A DNA stretch of 64,000 nt from Aquimarina macrocephali JAMB N27 (lineage in GTDB: Bacteria > Bacteroidota > Bacteroidia > Flavobacteriales > Flavobacteriaceae): assembly GCF_000520995.1 (NCBI RefSeq), contig NZ_JACA01000025.1, positions 1 through 64,000 of the forward strand, given 5' to 3'. The notes below the pieces were generated by a model. That model had not been told where the DNA came from and did not search any database. It worked only from the letters and a program-made list of their open reading frames with translations. Positions within the stretch are counted from its first letter, which is position 1. Each line of letters starts with the position of its first letter. Below are positions 1 to 8,337 of this stretch, in pieces. The position numbers were made by a program, and so were the translations under genes.

Positions 1-79
1 ATTGCAAAAAGGAAATAACCTTTCGATTAAACACTAAACTTTGCTCTGATTTTATATATAATGTTGTAAAACGTTTTTA

Positions 80-373
80 TTACAGAAATAATTTCCATAC
101 TTCCAAAACCAAAAGTAATATTGCTGAAATAGATAGACCTAAGGTTAATATTATTGTTTTCAAGTTCTCTTTTTTAAAAATTGAAATGACTGATAGTATG
201 AAAGAAGTTATTCCTATAAAAATATAATCGAGTTGCATTAGATGCTTAATTCCATATAATGCTTGTGTCTTTCCAGTTGCGGTTTGGTATTCGTCAAATA
301 AATTATATTGGATGGAAATAGCAATATAAATTCCAATGAGGCTTATAATTATAGATATCCTAGAAATGAGCAT
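80..373 (-). CDS. Small three-helix membrane protein, duplicated copy A
   Basis: The 97-residue product has hydrophobic stretches at about residues 4-20, 48-66 and 71-94, so it is probably an inner-membrane protein with three helices. I do not recognise a family. The start at 373 places the first helix immediately at the N terminus. It is identical to the gene at 3254-3547 and is part of the 641-bp repeat. Because the duplication is perfect, one copy may be a recent by-product of recombination. No function is proposed. Confidence 0.6.
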   Translation of the reverse strand: MLISRISIIISLIGIYIAISIQYNLFDEYQTATGKTQALYGIKHLMQLDYIFIGITSFILSVISIFKKENLKTIILTLGLSISAILLLVLEVWKLFL

Positions 374-474
374 TATTGTCCAGTCTTTTTATTCAGTAAC
401 TCTTTTTCGTAACTCGTTTGAAATCCGATATAAGTTATTTCTTTGATTTTTATTTTTTCATTCTCAACCCACGC

Positions 475-641
475 CGATGGCACGGATTTGCAATCCGTGC
501 TATTAAAACTTTAAAATAAATTTAAAACAATCTTATCTATAACTGGATTATTATAATGTACTTTAACAAAAAAACAGTCACATTATAAGTGGCTGTTTTG
601 GTATTTCCTTATGTTTCACGGATTACAAATCCGCGCCGTCG
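475..641. mobile_element. REP/MITE-like element, copy 1
   Basis: This 167-bp element has 25-bp imperfect terminal inverted repeats at 475-499 and 617-641 (3 mismatches). Each terminus is itself a small hairpin: CACGGATT/AATCCGTG with a 3-nt loop on the left, and a one-mismatch version on the right. A third hairpin lies inside at 571-599 (AAAACAGTCAC pairing with GTGGCTGTTTT). There is no ORF. Paired palindromes of this kind resemble REP elements mobilised in trans by RAYT-type transposases; that assignment is inference. It fills most of the 335-bp gap between flanking genes. Confidence 0.7.
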
Positions 642-707
642 AGTTTTGGCACTTAACCCTTATTATTTTTATACTTTGTTATGTCTTGTTATTTTGCCTC
701 CAGATTT

Positions 708-2504
708 CTAAAGTGATTTTGACCAAATTTTAAATAGTGCTTTTGCCTCTTGTGTTGCTTTAGAATCTATTTCAAACACATAGTTAGTAACTTTTGGAAA
801 CATCATACCATCTAGGTTTATCGTGTTTCCATTTCTTATAATTGATATTGAATAAGTATCATTAGGATTTAAAAGTGACCACATTTTCTTTATATCGCTT
901 ATAGTATTTTCATCAAATGCTTTGTTATTTACTGTTTTTATAATATCTCCTTCTTTAAAGCCTATTTTTGATGCTTCTTCTGAACATTTTAAAATAATAA
1001 ACCCTTTTTCTGTTAAATAATATCGTAAACCTGTTTGGCTTTTAGTTGTATCAATAACTTGTTCTATGAAATTTACTCCAATTTTTTTATAGATTTCTTT
1101 TAATGGTAAAGGTTTTGCACCTATAATATAGTTATCAATGAAAATTTTAATCTCAGGGTTTGACATACTTACTATTTCATCATAAAAAGTATCTTCTTTA
1201 AATGGTTTTGAAGGTCCATATTTTTGAATTAACTCGTTAACTAGTTCACGCAATCCTTTTTTACCATTAGATAATTCTAACAATTTAATATCTAATAACC
1301 CCATAGTAAGTGCGCCTCGATGGTAAATATTGACATATTGTTCCTGTCCTTCATTTGAATAAGAATTTAGAGATAATTTTTCAAGACTATAATCGCTATC
1401 AAAAAATTGACTTGCATCTACTTTTCTATGTAACAATTCAAAATATTCTTCTAAAGAAATCTGATCAGACCTAAATAACATTGTATTTGCAGCCCATTCT
1501 GTAGTGGCTTCATATAACCACAAGTGCTTTGAAGGTACAGGTTTGACAAAATTAAATTGTTCTATTATTTCACTATGAATATTTAATGGAGTTACAATAT
1601 GAAAGAACTCGTGCGCGGCCGTATTTTTAACAAACTGTTCCATAACTGACCATTTGTTCTCTCTCAATACATATCCTGAACTATAAGAATGTTCCCAAGC
1701 ACCTGCATCTTTATTATCAAAGAAAAATAAAAACGTATATCTATCTACCGGTAATCCGTATAAAAACTTGTCTGCAGCAACTAGTATTTCTTCCATAGAA
1801 GAAAGTATTTCGTTAGAATTAACAATTTTATTTTGAGAAAACGTAAACACATCAATATCTGTGTTACCAACTTTTGAAGAAGCCACATTTAATTCTCCTA
1901 AAAGAATTGGAGAATCTACAATTTCATCATAGTTCTTTGCCAGATATCTACCTTGGTTATCTTTCTTTAAAGCAGTTCCTATTTTCCAATGGTTTGGATA
2001 CTCAATTTTTACTCGAATTGGAGCAGCCTGTTTACCTTTGAAATACCCAAAAACAGCCTGTCCATTTATTAGTGCGTGATCATTCTCTATTGAAGTACCA
2101 CACATTAAATAAACAGTGTTTTCCTTTATTTTAGAATCAAAAGTTTCTGCAATTTCATATGTTATTTTTACTGTCTTTTGTGGAGCAGATAATTCATATT
2201 GGTTTACAGAAATCTTCTTTACAGGAAGGCTTCCATTATTAGCATCAAAAGCGTTAAAATTTGAAACAAAGCGACCAATGTCCATCACTTTGTAGGTGCC
2301 TGGAGCTGTAGCAGCAAATTGAAAAATTGCATTTTCTTTTGTTAGATTTGTAACATCAATGGTTATTTTAAATGTATCGTTTGACCTATCGTTTAAATTA
2401 ATACTATAATCAATGGTTGTTCTGTTTTCACTTTCACTGATTTTTATAGACTTACACGATAACGTTATTAAGATTAAACTTAAAATTAGAACTTTTTTAA
2501 TCAT
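708..2504 (-). CDS. M61-family glycyl-aminopeptidase-like lipoprotein with PDZ domain
   Basis: Predicted secreted zinc metallopeptidase. An N-terminal lipoprotein signal ends in ITLSC, a beta-rich M61 N-terminal region follows, and the zinc motif HEFFH is at about residues 298-302. A downstream LYEATTEW segment probably supplies the third ligand. A PDZ-like domain occupies roughly the last 100 residues, the usual M61 order. I chose the start at 2504, not 2525, because it puts the signal peptide at the N terminus and makes a TAATG overlap with the stop of the upstream MarR gene, implying translational coupling. It probably trims peptides in the periplasm or on the outer membrane. Confidence 0.85.
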   Translation of the reverse strand: MIKKVLILSLILITLSCKSIKISESENRTTIDYSINLNDRSNDTFKITIDVTNLTKENAIFQFAATAPGTYKVMDIGRFVSNFNAFDANNGSLPVKKISVNQYELSAPQKTVKITYEIAETFDSKIKENTVYLMCGTSIENDHALINGQAVFGYFKGKQAAPIRVKIEYPNHWKIGTALKKDNQGRYLAKNYDEIVDSPILLGELNVASSKVGNTDIDVFTFSQNKIVNSNEILSSMEEILVAADKFLYGLPVDRYTFLFFFDNKDAGAWEHSYSSGYVLRENKWSVMEQFVKNTAAHEFFHIVTPLNIHSEIIEQFNFVKPVPSKHLWLYEATTEWAANTMLFRSDQISLEEYFELLHRKVDASQFFDSDYSLEKLSLNSYSNEGQEQYVNIYHRGALTMGLLDIKLLELSNGKKGLRELVNELIQKYGPSKPFKEDTFYDEIVSMSNPEIKIFIDNYIIGAKPLPLKEIYKKIGVNFIEQVIDTTKSQTGLRYYLTEKGFIILKCSEEASKIGFKEGDIIKTVNNKAFDENTISDIKKMWSLLNPNDTYSISIIRNGNTINLDGMMFPKVTNYVFEIDSKATQEAKALFKIWSKSL

Positions 2505-2950
2505 TATTGATTTGGGATTTTGCAATTGGTAATTATTTTTTGTAACCCTGAATTAATCTGAATTATTTCATTTTTTGATAAACCATATAAAGCTGTGCGT
2601 CTATTCTCTAGAATAGTTGACTCTAATGCTTTTAGGGATTTTGTGCCTTTATTTGAAATAATCAAGTTAAACCGTCTTCTATCCTTTTCATTTATCTCTC
2701 TTTTTATATAATCTTTTTTTACCATTAATTCGATCATTCTAGTTATAGAGGCATAATCTTTAAATAATAATTCAGCCATATCTTTTTGAGATAATTTCGA
2801 ATTATCACTAATTATAATAAGTAATAAAGCTTGATCAACAGTAATATCTAATCCAGTTTTGTCAATATTATTTTGACATAATTTCCGATATTCTTTAATA
2901 GCTTGTTCGATGGAATAAAGAATTGTTCCAGTAGGAGTATTAAATTTCAT
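2504..2950 (-). CDS. MarR-family transcriptional regulator
   Basis: The 148-residue protein has the MarR winged-helix layout: N-terminal dimer helices, a recognition helix region near residues 60-85 (LSQKDMAELLFKDYASITRM) and a wing with the typical basic EKDRRRF segment near residues 94-100. It is the first gene of a two-gene unit with the M61 peptidase and shares a TAATG junction with it. Its upstream DNA holds two copies of TACTTGATATAT around a -7 box, so autorepression is likely. The ligand is unknown. Confidence 0.88.
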   Translation of the reverse strand: MKFNTPTGTILYSIEQAIKEYRKLCQNNIDKTGLDITVDQALLLIIISDNSKLSQKDMAELLFKDYASITRMIELMVKKDYIKREINEKDRRRFNLIISNKGTKSLKALESTILENRRTALYGLSKNEIIQINSGLQKIITNCKIPNQ

Positions 2951-2958
2951 AAAAAAAA

Positions 2959-3005
2959 TACTTGATATATATATATATATGATACAAATATACTTGATAT
3001 ATCAA
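2959..3005 (-). promoter_or_regulatory. MarR promoter with candidate operator pair
   Basis: TACTTGATATAT occurs at 2959-2970 and 2991-3002; the second copy extends into a perfect 12-bp palindrome TTGATATATCAA (2994-3005). Between them, on the minus strand, lies TATATTTG (2985-2992), matching the Bacteroidota -7 consensus TAnnTTTG. Binding at both sites would bracket the -7 box and the transcription start. The remaining DNA between the MarR gene and the second repeat copy (3006-3174) holds nothing I recognise. Confidence 0.55.
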
Positions 3006-3253
3006 ATAAAACACAATTTATTTAACTAATTTTTGAATAAACTAAATAAAGGGTTGAGTTATTTTAATAAGGCATAACGCCAAATATATGAATCGGAGCA
3101 AGGCAAACAAGCCTGAATCAATTGATCTATCTGCGCATTTTTATTTCTTATTCAATTTATAAAAATTTAGCGCCATTGCAAAAAGGAAATAACCTTTCGA
3201 TTAAACACTAAACTTTGCTCTGATTTTATATATAATGTTGTAAAACGTTTTTA

Positions 3254-3547
3254 TTACAGAAATAATTTCCATACTTCCAAAACCAAAAGTAATATTGCTG
3301 AAATAGATAGACCTAAGGTTAATATTATTGTTTTCAAGTTCTCTTTTTTAAAAATTGAAATGACTGATAGTATGAAAGAAGTTATTCCTATAAAAATATA
3401 ATCGAGTTGCATTAGATGCTTAATTCCATATAATGCTTGTGTCTTTCCAGTTGCGGTTTGGTATTCGTCAAATAAATTATATTGGATGGAAATAGCAATA
3501 TAAATTCCAATGAGGCTTATAATTATAGATATCCTAGAAATGAGCAT
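3254..3547 (-). CDS. Small three-helix membrane protein, duplicated copy B
   Basis: The 97-residue protein is identical to that encoded at 80-373, with three predicted membrane segments (about residues 4-20, 48-66, 71-94). No recognised domain. The 80 bases on each side are also identical to copy A, so any promoter within the repeat is shared. It lies between the MarR/M61 unit and the TonB-C-like gene, all on the minus strand. Confidence 0.6.
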   Translation of the reverse strand: MLISRISIIISLIGIYIAISIQYNLFDEYQTATGKTQALYGIKHLMQLDYIFIGITSFILSVISIFKKENLKTIILTLGLSISAILLLVLEVWKLFL

Positions 3548-3648
3548 TATTGTCCAGTCTTTTTATTCAGTAACTCTTTTTCGTAACTCGTTTGAAATCC
3601 GATATAAGTTATTTCTTTGATTTTTATTTTTTCATTCTCAACCCACGC

Positions 3649-3815
3649 CGATGGCACGGATTTGCAATCCGTGCTATTAAAACTTTAAAATAAATTTAAA
3701 ACAATCTTATCTATAACTGGATTATTATAATGTACTTTAACAAAAAAACAGTCACATTATAAGTGGCTGTTTTGGTATTTCCTTATGTTTCACGGATTAC
3801 AAATCCGCGCCGTCG
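3649..3815. mobile_element. REP/MITE-like element, copy 2
   Basis: Exact duplicate of the 167-bp element at 475-641: 25-bp imperfect terminal inverted repeats at 3649-3673 and 3791-3815, each forming a short hairpin, and an inner hairpin at 3745-3773 that could act as a terminator. It occupies most of the gap between the small membrane protein gene and the TonB-C-like gene. Confidence 0.7.
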
Positions 3816-3875
3816 GGAACCAATCGATTAACCACTAATCAATTATGATCACATATATCGTGTTATAACTTTTTT

Positions 3876-4331
3876 TTAAAACGTATAAAATCGAACAAAA
3901 TGTCTGTATTTCACATTTACAACTTTTCCGTTATTCATACCAGGAGACATTTTGGGAATGGAAGTAAATATCTCATATACATTCTTTTTAGCTGTTTCTG
4001 TTGGACCATTTACTTTAATGTCTTCAATTTCTCCATTACTATTGATTATGAATTCACTTCTAATTTCAACTAACGTTCTAGGATCGAATTCTTTTGAAAT
4101 CAGTTCTGTATTTAACTTTCGATGAATAAAACCGTTGATTTTATCTTTTGTACATTTTTTATTTTTTTCCTCCTTCTTTTTCCTCTTACAATCGTTAAAA
4201 AGGGGGGCAATTTCCACATCTTTCCATTCAGTAAATTCAGTTTGAGATTTTTCTATTTCGTTAGTCACTTCTTGAGACTTAACGGATAAAATCGTTAAAA
4301 TAAAAAGGAGAATAGATAATTTGGTTTTCAT
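3876..4331 (-). CDS. Secreted TonB C-terminal-domain-like protein
   Basis: The 151-residue protein has a signal peptide (about residues 1-19, ending VKSQ). Its second half follows the pattern of the TonB C-terminal domain found in many flavobacterial proteins: strands around IRSEFIINSNGEIEDIKV, then a helix and IPKMSPGMNNGKVVNVKY. A basic Lys-rich insert lies near residues 49-65. It lacks a transmembrane anchor and a Pro-rich spacer, so it is probably a periplasmic stand-alone domain, not a full energy transducer. A palindrome overlaps its promoter. Function beyond the domain likeness is unknown. Confidence 0.65.
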   Translation of the reverse strand: MKTKLSILLFILTILSVKSQEVTNEIEKSQTEFTEWKDVEIAPLFNDCKRKKKEEKNKKCTKDKINGFIHRKLNTELISKEFDPRTLVEIRSEFIINSNGEIEDIKVNGPTETAKKNVYEIFTSIPKMSPGMNNGKVVNVKYRHFVRFYTF

Positions 4332-4353
4332 ATTTAATTTTGATTGACTATAA

Positions 4354-4388
4354 CAAAGATATATAGTTACCCTAGTTACTATATATCT
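4354..4388 (-). promoter_or_regulatory. Promoter with overlapping palindrome upstream of the TonB-C-like gene
   Basis: On the minus strand TATCTTTG (4354-4361) matches TAnnTTTG, with the start codon about 23 bases further. It overlaps a perfect inverted repeat, AGATATATAGT at 4357-4367 against ACTATATATCT at 4378-4388, separated by 10 bases. A repressor bound there would cover the -7 box. The regulator is unknown. Confidence 0.45.
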
Positions 4389-4463
4389 GTTTGTAATTGT
4401 TTATGATTATTTATAAACGTTTGTTTGTGTTATGAGATCACATCTATCAATGCTTTTGTTTTT

Positions 4464-4838
4464 TTATACTATAAATTCTTGCCTATGTTTTCTGATACCG
4501 TTATCGGTTAATCCAATCTCATAGGCTTCGGCATATACCTCATCACGAGCTTCTAATTCGTTCCAGGCATCATTTAATAAGCTCATTTCGATTCTATCGA
4601 GATCAAAGACATCATTGTATTTTATAGTTTGATTCAATTGTTTCTTTTGATCTGGTTCTTGTAACAATGCACTAATAATCTTTTTTTGAATGCCTTTAAT
4701 GATGTGTTGGTCCTCTTCGTGATGATCTTTGAGGTTATATTTTACTTCAAGATGTTCTAATATTCCTTGTTTTATTTTTTCTTGTTGGATATTCTTATGT
4801 TCAGAGATTTCTCTGATTTTACGGTCTAATTTGTCCAT
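4464..4838 (-). CDS. Hypothetical charged helical protein
   Basis: The 124-residue protein is rich in Glu, Lys, Gln and His and probably almost entirely helical. It has no signal peptide or membrane segment, so it is likely cytoplasmic. I do not recognise the family. The C terminus (LTDNGIRKHRQEF) looks vaguely like the end of a winged-helix or effector domain, but this is too weak to name. It is divergent from the Crp/Fnr gene at 5085; the shared 246-bp intergenic region carries inverted repeats. Confidence 0.55.
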   Translation of the reverse strand: MDKLDRKIREISEHKNIQQEKIKQGILEHLEVKYNLKDHHEEDQHIIKGIQKKIISALLQEPDQKKQLNQTIKYNDVFDLDRIEMSLLNDAWNELEARDEVYAEAYEIGLTDNGIRKHRQEFIV

Positions 4839-4869
4839 TTTTTTAACCCCTTTTTTTCTGGATGCTACT

Positions 4870-4963
4870 AAAATATACCTACGGTATATTTTTGAGCACT
4901 AAACTACTATTCCCTTTTTAGATATTTTTACGGGAACCCGCAGGAGGGAGATAAAAGTTTAGT
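4870..4963. promoter_or_regulatory. Inverted repeats in divergent intergenic region
   Basis: A perfect palindrome AAAATATACC/GGTATATTTT (4870-4879 and 4883-4892) lies about 32 bases upstream of the hypothetical gene's start. Next to it is an imperfect stem, ACTAAACT (4898-4905) pairing with AGTTTAGT (4956-4963) plus TCCCT/AGGGA inside. The first looks like an operator; the second could be a structured RNA or repeat remnant. No function can be fixed from sequence alone. Confidence 0.35.
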
Positions 4964-5084
4964 TTAATGAGGTTGGTTGGATGGCCTTTTTAGAGAATTT
5001 ATACATAGAACATAAACTATTAGTGAAGTTTTTGCATATTTACCTATACAAACTCTACCCAAACAATTGATTTTATTATAAAAC

Positions 5085-5654
5085 ATGATAGAGGATATAT
5101 TTAAAAAAATTACAGAAGAGTACTGTGAAATTAGTACCGAAGCTATTTACGATTGGTCCGAAAAAATAAAAATTGTAGAGTATAAGAAAAGAGATGTACT
5201 GGTAAAAGAAGGTGCATACTCACATAAGTTTTATTATATCATACAAGGTGCACTCAAAGCCTATTACTTATCTGATGATAAAAAAATAACCGATTGGTTT
5301 GCATTAGAAAATGATTTTATTCCGTCGACTACCAATCATATGCATGGCCAACCCAGTTCACATACCATAGAAGTATTAGAAGACAGTGTTCTGGTAGCAT
5401 TAAACCATGATGATTTAGAAGATTTGTGTAAAAAGCACCATGATTTTGAACACCTGTACCGCCTTACACTATCCAAAGTAATCTACCAGCTTAGAGAGCG
5501 AATAGCTTCTCTTCAGTTTAGAACGGTACAACAACGTTATGATAGCCTGATTCATCTACATCCAAAAATCGAATCCCGTGTTCCTCTGGGAGATATAGCT
5601 TCTTTTCTGGGGATTACACAAGAAACATTGAGTAGGATTAGAGCTTCAAAGTAA
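5085..5654 (+). CDS. Crp/Fnr-family transcriptional regulator
   Basis: The 189-residue protein has a cyclic-nucleotide-binding-like beta roll in residues about 20-120 (IQGALKAYYLSDDKKITDWF) and a C-terminal helix-turn-helix at about 167-189 (LGDIASFLGITQETLSRI). It is of the short flavobacterial Crp/Fnr type, without the Cys cluster of FNR. The effector cannot be deduced. The methyltransferase gene 120 bases downstream is co-directional and may be a target or operon partner. It is divergent from the gene ending at 4464. Confidence 0.87.
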   Translation: MIEDIFKKITEEYCEISTEAIYDWSEKIKIVEYKKRDVLVKEGAYSHKFYYIIQGALKAYYLSDDKKITDWFALENDFIPSTTNHMHGQPSSHTIEVLEDSVLVALNHDDLEDLCKKHHDFEHLYRLTLSKVIYQLRERIASLQFRTVQQRYDSLIHLHPKIESRVPLGDIASFLGITQETLSRIRASK

Positions 5655-5774
5655 GAATTTGATTTAGATCAAAAGTTTGTATTCGCTAAATAGATAATTT
5701 TGTTTTCGGATTTTGAAATGGAACTATCAGAATGATATTTCGTTTGTTTTATTTCCCTAAATACTTTTGAAGAA

Positions 5775-6554
5775 ATGAAAAGAATACATCTATTCGAATT
5801 CGAAGATTTACCATGGTTTCCTAACGGGATTAGAATTTGTATGACCAGACTAATTATGGTAATGCATAAAAAATTTGGTACCAGTCAGGATATGGCTATG
5901 CTACTTGCTGATCTTATTAAGCATACAAAAACAACAAAAATTATTGATTTATGCTCGGGTAGTGGAGGCCCAATGCTCGATACGATACAGCTATTGCGAA
6001 ATCAGTATAATGTAAAAGATGTTGAATTGGTTTTATCAGACTTGTATCCCAACGTAGTAGCTGCCAAACGAATAAACGGCAGCAGCGATTATATGAGTTA
6101 TAGAACAACTCCTCTGGATGCTACGCATATTGATGATTCGATACAAGGGATATTTACAATGATAGGTAGTTTTCATCATATGAAACCAGACCAGGCCAAA
6201 AGTATTTTGACAGCCGTACAAAGAAAAAAGCAACCGATATGTATTATGGAAATCAACAAAAAATTTCCTCTCTTGCTATGGTGGCTCTTTATTCCTCTTA
6301 GTGCCGTTTTATGCCTTTTTATCACTCCTTTGGTACGACCTTTAACGATTAAGCAGATTATTTTTACCTATGTAATTCCTATAATTCCTTTATGCTTTGC
6401 GTGGGATGCGGTAATTACCAGCGGAAGAATTTATCGGTTAGAAGATCTCGATGAGCTTTTACAAGAAATTAAAGAAGACACCTATATTTGGAGAAAAGAG
6501 GTTATAGGAGGGAAATCTGAAAAAATTTGCCTGATAGGATATCCAAAAGAATAA
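5775..6554 (+). CDS. Class I SAM-dependent methyltransferase with membrane segments
   Basis: Residues about 52-62 form the SAM-binding motif I (IIDLCSGSGGP), followed by an acidic post-I strand (VELVLSDLYPN) and a GSFHHM motif near residue 130. A hydrophobic region at about residues 163-215 (two likely membrane helices) follows, which is unusual for a soluble methyltransferase and suggests a membrane-associated substrate. The substrate is unknown. It is co-directional with the Crp/Fnr gene and convergent with the next gene. Confidence 0.7.
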   Translation: MKRIHLFEFEDLPWFPNGIRICMTRLIMVMHKKFGTSQDMAMLLADLIKHTKTTKIIDLCSGSGGPMLDTIQLLRNQYNVKDVELVLSDLYPNVVAAKRINGSSDYMSYRTTPLDATHIDDSIQGIFTMIGSFHHMKPDQAKSILTAVQRKKQPICIMEINKKFPLLLWWLFIPLSAVLCLFITPLVRPLTIKQIIFTYVIPIIPLCFAWDAVITSGRIYRLEDLDELLQEIKEDTYIWRKEVIGGKSEKICLIGYPKE

Positions 6555-6594
6555 GGTATCGTGTTTCATAAAGCTAACCTTATTCTTTTATGAA
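6551..6594. terminator. Possible bidirectional terminator between convergent genes
   Basis: Two overlapping inverted repeats sit in the 47-bp gap between convergent genes: ATAAGGT/ACCTTAT (6551-6557, 6577-6583) and TTCATAAA/TTTATGAA (6565-6572, 6587-6594). The stems are AT-rich and have no long T-run, so this is a weak prediction. Confidence 0.3.
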
Positions 6595-6601
6595 TCATCA
6601 T

Positions 6602-7237
6602 CTAATGTATTTCTATAAAGATGTCTTTATTGTCATTTTCAAATGGGGAAGGCTCGAGATGGGCATGCCCGATATCATAAATTTTACCCGATACCTTTTC
6701 TATTGTATACCACGACTCCTGAAATTCTGATACTACGCTTATCGTGTAATAATTCTCATGTTCTCGAATGATCATATCATCCTCAAAATTTTCTACGTTA
6801 ACCGAACCAACTTTAGTACTCTTATTAATCGATTCGATTACAAATTGAATGTTTCTCTCTGTGTCTTTTGTTTGTTTATAAAAAGGAATTTCTTTTTTGC
6901 TATTAGACTCTGCAGGATTAGAAATTGAGTGATATGAGGTTATTTTTTCTTTAAGATGTACCATTGCACCAAAATAAAAAACAGTTTTTAAAGGGAGATA
7001 TTTTATTGGATTGTTAAACAAAACGAAAACCTCTTTACCATTGGTGGTTACTCTAATTCTGGAAAAATTTTCTGTGCTAGCTCCTTTACCAACCAGCTGT
7101 AAAGCAGATTGTACAATAGCATCTTTACCGGGAGCGATAATTTCTGAGACTTCCTCATTCATTGTAATGTCCTGAGAAAAACAAGTAGTATGGTGTAGTA
7201 GAACTAGAAATAGAGAGAATATAGCAATACATTTCAT
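6602..7237 (-). CDS. Hypothetical secreted protein
   Basis: The 211-residue protein has a signal peptide (about residues 1-21, ending CFSQ). The mature part is beta-rich and mixed, with no motif I recognise. It contains SYHSISN and DIGHAHLEPSPF segments, but no metal-binding or catalytic signature. It is convergent with the methyltransferase and divergent from the CPBP protease gene. Likely periplasmic; function unknown. Confidence 0.6.
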   Translation of the reverse strand: MKCIAIFSLFLVLLHHTTCFSQDITMNEEVSEIIAPGKDAIVQSALQLVGKGASTENFSRIRVTTNGKEVFVLFNNPIKYLPLKTVFYFGAMVHLKEKITSYHSISNPAESNSKKEIPFYKQTKDTERNIQFVIESINKSTKVGSVNVENFEDDMIIREHENYYTISVVSEFQESWYTIEKVSGKIYDIGHAHLEPSPFENDNKDIFIEIH

Positions 7238-7390
7238 TAACTTATCTTTTATGAGTACTAAACTACCGTAATGGTTTTTATATTCCTAATGATAAAAAAG
7301 AGGACATTTTATTACGGTAAACTAAAATGGGAGTACTCAATATATGTTACAAATAACTATATCTCTCGTCTTCTGATTAAAGATAACGAT

Positions 7391-8140
7391 ATGAGATACC
7401 CGTTGATTAAGCCTAAATACTACTTCACCTTATTCAAAGAATTGATTGACTTTATAAAAAAGCCTAAGAATGAAAAAAATCTGGAAAAATCTGTAAGACT
7501 CAAAATTTATGATACTATTGGACTGTACTTTTTAAAATTTATACTATTAATCCCTGTAATTTTGTTTTTCGCTCTCGTATATGACCCAGAGAATGTACAA
7601 AAGGTAAATATGTCAGAGCGTTTTTCTCCATTAGCATTATTAATCGTCGGTGGGATAATTCTCCCTCTTATCGAAGAAGTTGCTTTTAGACTTTCCTTAA
7701 GATTTAAACCCATTTATGTTGCACTGTCATCAGGTGTATTCTCATATTATGTATTAACCAAACTTGTTTTTCAAACAAAAATAAGTGCAGTAGACGAAAG
7801 TTTTTTGATACGAGCTGTTATCGCAATTGCATTAGGGATACTCTTGTATCTGGTAGTTAATAGTACATCATTAAAAGAGAAGTTGGCTAACTTCTGGAGA
7901 ACACATTTTAGAAGTATATATTATGTCTCTTGTGTGTGTTTTGCCTGGATACACATTACAAAGTATGAGTTAAACTGGACAAATATTCTTTTGCTTCCGA
8001 TTCTTACCTTACCTCAATTAATGAGCGCATTAATTTATGGATATATAAGAGTATCTTTTGGTTTCAGGTATCCATTGTTTTTTCATATGTCTAACAATCT
8101 TCTGGCGATAAGCTTATCTCTTTTACCGTTTACAGGTTAA
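7391..8140 (+). CDS. CPBP-family intramembrane glutamic protease (CAAX protease-like)
   Basis: The protein has several membrane helices and the three CPBP signatures in order: EEVAFRL (EExxxR), FAWIHI (FxxxH) and HMSNN (HxxxN). Members cleave within membranes; the substrate here is unknown. The reading frame is open upstream to an ATG at 7271, but the first 40 residues would be an atypical leader and leave only 33 bases to the divergent neighbour. I therefore prefer the start at 7391 (MRYPLIKPKYYF), giving 249 residues. Confidence 0.75.
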   Translation: MRYPLIKPKYYFTLFKELIDFIKKPKNEKNLEKSVRLKIYDTIGLYFLKFILLIPVILFFALVYDPENVQKVNMSERFSPLALLIVGGIILPLIEEVAFRLSLRFKPIYVALSSGVFSYYVLTKLVFQTKISAVDESFLIRAVIAIALGILLYLVVNSTSLKEKLANFWRTHFRSIYYVSCVCFAWIHITKYELNWTNILLLPILTLPQLMSALIYGYIRVSFGFRYPLFFHMSNNLLAISLSLLPFTG

Positions 8141-8337
8141 GAAATTAGATACTCAATTTTACTATATAAAAATACTGTCATAAAGATAAAACACAGGCTT
8201 GTATTATCGGCGATTGATTCGATGGCTATTTTTCAGTTATTCAATGTATAAAATGGAAAATATCACTTTTTGGAGATTAATCCTTTTTGAGATATCCTGA
8301 TCGCAGTATATTTTTATATAGTAAAAATTAATACATT

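Larger units (their letters stand above)
1..641. repeat. 641-bp perfect direct repeat, copy 1 (may extend left of window)
   Basis: By eye this segment matches 3175-3815 base for base with an offset of 3174. It holds a 97-residue membrane protein gene and a REP/MITE-like element. Identity stops exactly after base 641, which is also the outer end of that element's right terminal inverted repeat. The left limit is unknown because the copy begins at the window edge. The two copies enclose the M61 peptidase and MarR genes. Confidence 0.97.
3175..3815. repeat. 641-bp perfect direct repeat, copy 2
   Basis: This is identical to 1-641. It again contains the small membrane protein gene and the REP/MITE-like element, and it ends precisely at the element's outer edge. 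Downstream of 3815 the sequence is unrelated to that after 641. The two copies would allow deletion or amplification of the 642-3174 block by homologous recombination. Confidence 0.97.

Noticed and set aside
2963..2980. AT dinucleotide run looking like a microsatellite
   Set aside because: It overlaps the MarR operator/promoter region and is too short and simple to call a separate repeat.
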